A stretch of DNA of 13,250 bases, taken from Candidatus Jorgensenbacteria bacterium CG23_combo_of_CG06-09_8_20_14_all_54_14. Lineage in GTDB: Bacteria; Patescibacteriota; Minisyncoccia; UBA6257; GWB1-50-10. The stretch covers positions 1 through 13,250 of the forward strand of contig PCRZ01000010.1 of NCBI GenBank assembly GCA_002772205.1. The letters run 5' to 3'. Under the pieces are notes generated by a model. That model saw only the letters and a program-made list of their open reading frames with translations, made no database searches and was not told the origin of the DNA. Of the stretch, positions 13,046 to 13,250 are shown in pieces. Every line of letters begins with the position of its first letter. Positions within the stretch are counted from its first letter, which is position 1. Made by a program: the position numbers and the translations under genes.

Positions 13046-13250
13046 AACTCCCCTCATTCCCCTCTTACCTTAAGAGGGGAGGTAAATACTCGTAACTCCT
13101 CTTTGTCTCCTCTTATCCTAAGAGGAGAAAGCGTTCACCTTTCTCCATTCATCCCCTTATAGTAAGGGGAGGTTAGGAGGAGTTACTACATCATAACTCC
13201 CCTTTGTCTCCTCTTATCCTAAGAGGAGAAAGCGTTCACCTTTCTCCATT
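13041..13250. repeat. Hairpin repeat array, right block (four hairpins), continues past the edge
   Basis: Hairpins at 13059-13067/13071-13079, 13106-13115/13119-13128, 13153-13159/13163-13169 (reversed unit) and 13207-13216/13220-13229, all with 3-nt loops and a TTA-nnn-TAA core. The segments 13092-13149 and 13193-13250 are nearly identical over about 58 bases (two mismatches), giving a period of about 101 bases. The composite unit 13092-13186 starts with GTAACTCCT and ends with AGGAGTTAC. The array reaches the right edge of the window. Confidence 0.85.

Noticed and set aside
12426..13250. CRISPR array
   Set aside because: The repeats are not of constant sequence, length or spacing, occur in both orientations, and surround a gene; no cas genes are seen.

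Overview
The window looks like a piece of a Patescibacteria (Candidate Phyla Radiation, probably Parcubacteria-type) chromosome. The evidence is compact gene packing, a DsbA / small membrane protein / thioredoxin-reductase-like set, an exopolysaccharide locus, very few Shine-Dalgarno sites, promoters whose -10 box lies only 7-8 nt before the start codon, and many short palindromic repeats, some translated inside genes. TGA is used as a normal stop (for example at the ends of the reductase and the sugar transferase), so the code is the ordinary bacterial one. The lineage is inferred from gene content and repeat style; no marker gene is present.

Layout. (1) 93-2034, minus strand: a redox operon encoding a membrane-anchored DsbA-like oxidoreductase, a small SPW-type membrane protein and an AhpF-like thioredoxin reductase family flavoprotein, read from one promoter at about 2069-2042. 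(2) 2115-2298: a non-coding element with terminal inverted repeats and a 34-bp perfect palindrome. (3) 2313-7172, plus strand: a tight surface-polysaccharide operon of polyprenyl-phosphate sugar-1-phosphate transferase, Wzx-type flippase and glutamine-dependent asparagine synthetase family amidotransferase. (4) 10230-7180, minus strand and convergent with (3): a GT4 glycosyltransferase, an ArsR-type regulator and UDP-GlcNAc 2-epimerase. (5) 10231-10773: a repeat-rich gap with a promoter, a 32-bp palindrome, an IS200/IS605-end-like hairpin and a second element of the family seen at 2115. (6) 10774-12420, plus strand: an oxidoreductase joining an alcohol-dehydrogenase-like N-terminal region to a Gfo/Idh/MocA domain. 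(7) 12426-13250: an array of about ten hairpins surrounding a DUF559 (Vsr-like PD-(D/E)XK) nuclease gene; the array runs off the right edge.

Working together. Regions 3, 4 and 6 plausibly make, modify and export a cell-surface glycan: the epimerase supplies UDP-ManNAc, the sugar transferase loads the first sugar on the lipid carrier, GT4 extends it, the amidotransferase and bidomain oxidoreductase modify sugars, and the flippase translocates the product. Region 1 handles extracytoplasmic disulfides and cytoplasmic thiol reduction.

The most interesting material is the repeats. (a) A DUF559 nuclease gene whose start and stop codons lie inside the flanks of inverted hairpin units, within an array whose stems covary around an invariant TTA-nnn-TAA core. 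(b) Palindromic repeats inserted in frame in the GT4 gene (three places) and the amidotransferase gene (one place). (c) Two elements ending in TCCCGTTAGA-type inverted repeats placed immediately before start codons, one with an apparent TGAG target duplication that separated a promoter from its gene.
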